DNA of 8,712 nt, taken from contig CAMNQO010000066.1 in NCBI GenBank assembly GCA_946549475.1, forward strand, positions 1 to 8,712, given 5' to 3'. Shown piece by piece: positions 6,880 to 8,712 of the stretch (position 1 is its first letter; each line of letters opens with the position of its first letter). The stretch is from an uncultured Bacteroidales bacterium (GTDB lineage Bacteria > Bacteroidota > Bacteroidia > Bacteroidales > UBA932). The position numbers and the translations under genes were made by a program. Under the pieces are notes generated by a model, which was not told where the DNA came from, did no database searches, and saw only the letters and a list, made by a program, of their open reading frames with translations.

Positions 6880-8712
6880 CTAACGGTTGGTTTGTCGGAT
6901 CAGAGTCAAGACGCTTTCACAGAAGTCTGCATCGGAGGCCATCTTCTCGATGGGAATGTGCATGCGGTAGCGCCAGAAATGCCGGGGATTGGCGGGGTCG
7001 TTGATACGCTCGGCCTTCACATCGGGATGACGGAGGGTTTCGCTGACGGCCAGCCAGTCCTGCAAAGGCAGGATGCAGAGCATGGAGGGGGCGGAAAGGG
7101 CTTGCTGCAGAATCTGCCGGGCGCAATCCGGCGTCAGCGCCGGAGGCACTTCCCCGCCCCGGTGCAACTGTCCGTAATAATAATGGGCCGTCGGCTCATA
7201 ACACTCCTCCCACCACATCCGCAGCGGCGACATGTCGTGGCTGGATGTGGTACAGACGCTCTCGTAGGGAAACGATGCCGGGTCGGCATACTCCTGCCCG
7301 GGCGTCTTGGGCATACGGGGCATCTCCAGGGAAAGAATGTGCAGACGCTTCATCACCTCGGGGACGCAGGGCGGTATCATCCCCAGGTCTTCGCCGCAGG
7401 CCAGCATATTGGTCGAGCCCAGCACAGCAGAAAGCCTTTCGGTCGCCTTGCCGCGCCAAAATTCGTTGTGACGGCGATAGAAGAAGTCGTCGTAAAGCGC
7501 GTCAAATGCATGCAGGGCATCCCCGTAGAGGTCACGGTAGGTCTGCGACCACTTGGCGCCGATGCGCGGATGCCACCAGCCTTTGCGACGGGGATCCTCG
7601 AGAAACAGTTCCTTCAGCGCATTGGGGAACGCGAGTCCCCGTCTCTCAAGTTCTTGCATCGAATAGGGCAACGCCGGGTTGAAATGGCCTTCCAGACCGC
7701 TCTTGAAGGGGACGGGAATCTCCCAGATGCGGAAAAATCCGAGGATATGGTCGATGCGGAAGGCATCGAAATATTCGGACATCTTGCCCAGGCGGCGCTT
7801 CCACCAGGCATAGCCGTCCTGCGCCATCTCGTCCCAGTTGTAGGTCGGGAAACTCCAGTTCTGGCCGTCCCGGGAAAAATAATCGGGCGGGGCTCCGGCC
7901 TGCGAGTCCAGGTTGAAGAGTTGGGGAGAGACCCAGGCGTCCGCGCTGGTCCGGCTCACGCCGATGGGCAGGTCTCCCTTGAGATAGACGCCTTTGCTGC
8001 GGGCATAGTCGCGGACTTGTCGCAACTGGATGTGCAGATGGTACTGCACGAAACAGTGCAGGTCGAACTTCTCCCGATGCGAAGCAATGTACGCGGAAAC
8101 GGCCTTGGACTTGTAGCGGGCATACTCCCCCCATTGGCTGAAATCAGCCGTTCCGTTCTCGTCCCGCAGGACGCAGAATGCGGCGTAGGGAATCAGCCAT
8201 CCCTCATTTTCCGTCAGGAACTCCTTATATTCCTCCCGGGCGGACAAAGCCTTGAAGGTCTTGCCGAAGGCTTTGCGGATGTACTCCCACTTGACGGCAT
8301 TGACCCGTTCATAATCAACAGAGGGGGACGCATTGAGTTCGTCGCGCAGACGACAGTAGTCCTCATCCTCCGACACGCCGATGGAGGGCAGGTGGAGGAA
8401 CATGGGATGCAGGGCGAACGACGAATTGGCATTGTAGGGATAACTGTCCTGCCAGGTATGCGACATGGTGGTGTCGTTGACCGGCAAAAGTTGGATGAAA
8501 GACTGACCGGTAGAAGCCGCCCAATCGACGAGCGCATACAAGTCTTCAAACTCCCCGACACCGAAATCCTTCTTTGTACGCAAGGAAAAGACCGGTATCG
8601 CCGTTCCCGCCCCGCGCCATCCGGGCTCATCCGACCAGCGGTCTTCGATGACGACGGATCTGCCGGGCTTGCGTCCCAGGCGGTGGGGTAGCCACTCGTG
8701 ACGGGTATGCAG
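6880..8712 (-). CDS. malQ: 4-alpha-glucanotransferase (GH77, DPE2-like), N-terminus outside the window
   Basis: Cytoplasmic amylomaltase/disproportionating enzyme that transfers alpha-1,4-glucan segments in maltodextrin and glycogen metabolism. The window holds the last 610 codons, open to the right edge; the stop is TAG at 6880-6882. Positions count from the first visible codon. An early stretch reads RWSDEPGWRGAGTAIPVFSL, followed by KKDFGVGEF, LLPVNDT and DSYPYNANSSFALHP. Catalytic residues are present: FRIDH (nucleophile D321), GEDLG (acid/base E441) and SSHD (D493). The close is NPRHFWRYRMHIP. The SSHDMSPLRMWWEE and PVNDTTMSHTW signatures resemble plant DPE2 and Bacteroides MalQ rather than the short Thermus type. 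In those enzymes the missing N-terminal part usually carries two CBM20 starch-binding domains, so about 280 residues probably lie off-window. It is tightly linked to the downstream lipoprotein gene (2-nt gap). A TTG at 8581-8583 is internal, not the start. Confidence 0.95.
   Translation of the reverse strand: MHTRHEWLPHRLGRKPGRSVVIEDRWSDEPGWRGAGTAIPVFSLRTKKDFGVGEFEDLYALVDWAASTGQSFIQLLPVNDTTMSHTWQDSYPYNANSSFALHPMFLHLPSIGVSEDEDYCRLRDELNASPSVDYERVNAVKWEYIRKAFGKTFKALSAREEYKEFLTENEGWLIPYAAFCVLRDENGTADFSQWGEYARYKSKAVSAYIASHREKFDLHCFVQYHLHIQLRQVRDYARSKGVYLKGDLPIGVSRTSADAWVSPQLFNLDSQAGAPPDYFSRDGQNWSFPTYNWDEMAQDGYAWWKRRLGKMSEYFDAFRIDHILGFFRIWEIPVPFKSGLEGHFNPALPYSMQELERRGLAFPNALKELFLEDPRRKGWWHPRIGAKWSQTYRDLYGDALHAFDALYDDFFYRRHNEFWRGKATERLSAVLGSTNMLACGEDLGMIPPCVPEVMKRLHILSLEMPRMPKTPGQEYADPASFPYESVCTTSSHDMSPLRMWWEECYEPTAHYYYGQLHRGGEVPPALTPDCARQILQQALSAPSMLCILPLQDWLAVSETLRHPDVKAERINDPANPRHFWRYRMHIPIEKMASDADFCESVLTLIRQTNR

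Noticed and set aside
8581..8583. TTG as the start codon of the glucanotransferase
   Set aside because: The frame continues upstream to the window edge with conserved GH77 sequence (for example GWRGAGTAIPVF), so the real start is outside.
789..8691. Long plus-strand open frames at 789-2561, 2680-4401, 4592-5662, 5882-6883 and 6631-8691 (up to 686 codons)
   Set aside because: Each is exactly codon-aligned antisense to one of the four minus-strand genes, where rarity of the sense codons TTA, CTA and TCA leaves the complement free of stops. Their translations show no recognisable domain, whereas the minus-strand proteins have full family motifs.

Overview
The window reads as Bacteroidota DNA, most likely a GC-rich gut Bacteroidales (Alistipes/Rikenellaceae-like or a related uncultured lineage). 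The clues are a SusC/RagA-type outer-membrane receptor, two lipoproteins with Asp/Glu/Pro-rich tethers, a DUF4886 protein, a DPE2-like GH77 enzyme, no Shine-Dalgarno motifs before the starts, and a promoter of the Bacteroides TTTG / TAnnTTTG type. The genus cannot be fixed from the sequence. All four genes lie on the minus strand, and coding sequence fills almost everything except 217 bp.

Right part (8712 to 4604, read right to left): the C-terminal 610 codons of a 4-alpha-glucanotransferase (malQ, N-terminus outside the window) are followed after only 2 nt by a 757-residue predicted lipoprotein. That lipoprotein joins about nine GLUG repeats to a C-terminal DUF4886 (SGNH-hydrolase-like) domain. 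A strong intrinsic terminator at 4548-4580 closes this unit.

Middle (4387-4603): the terminator, a tandem 12-bp A/T repeat, a Bacteroidota promoter with a run of eight G in its spacer, and an inverted repeat that starts at about the predicted transcription start.

Left part (4386 to 1): a 601-residue calcineurin-like phosphoesterase lipoprotein, then after 7 nt a SusC/RagA receptor whose last part (perhaps 150-250 residues) and expected SusD partner lie past the left edge. This looks like the start of a nutrient-uptake operon: the surface or periplasmic phosphoesterase would act on a phosphorylated substrate or its products, and the TonB-dependent receptor would import them. The right-hand unit pairs cytoplasmic alpha-glucan metabolism with a cell-envelope, probably carbohydrate-esterase-like lipoprotein.

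I see no RNA genes, CRISPR arrays, insertion sequences or phage genes. The most interesting points are the promoter with its G8 spacer, the GLUG + DUF4886 architecture, and the two unusual operon pairings.
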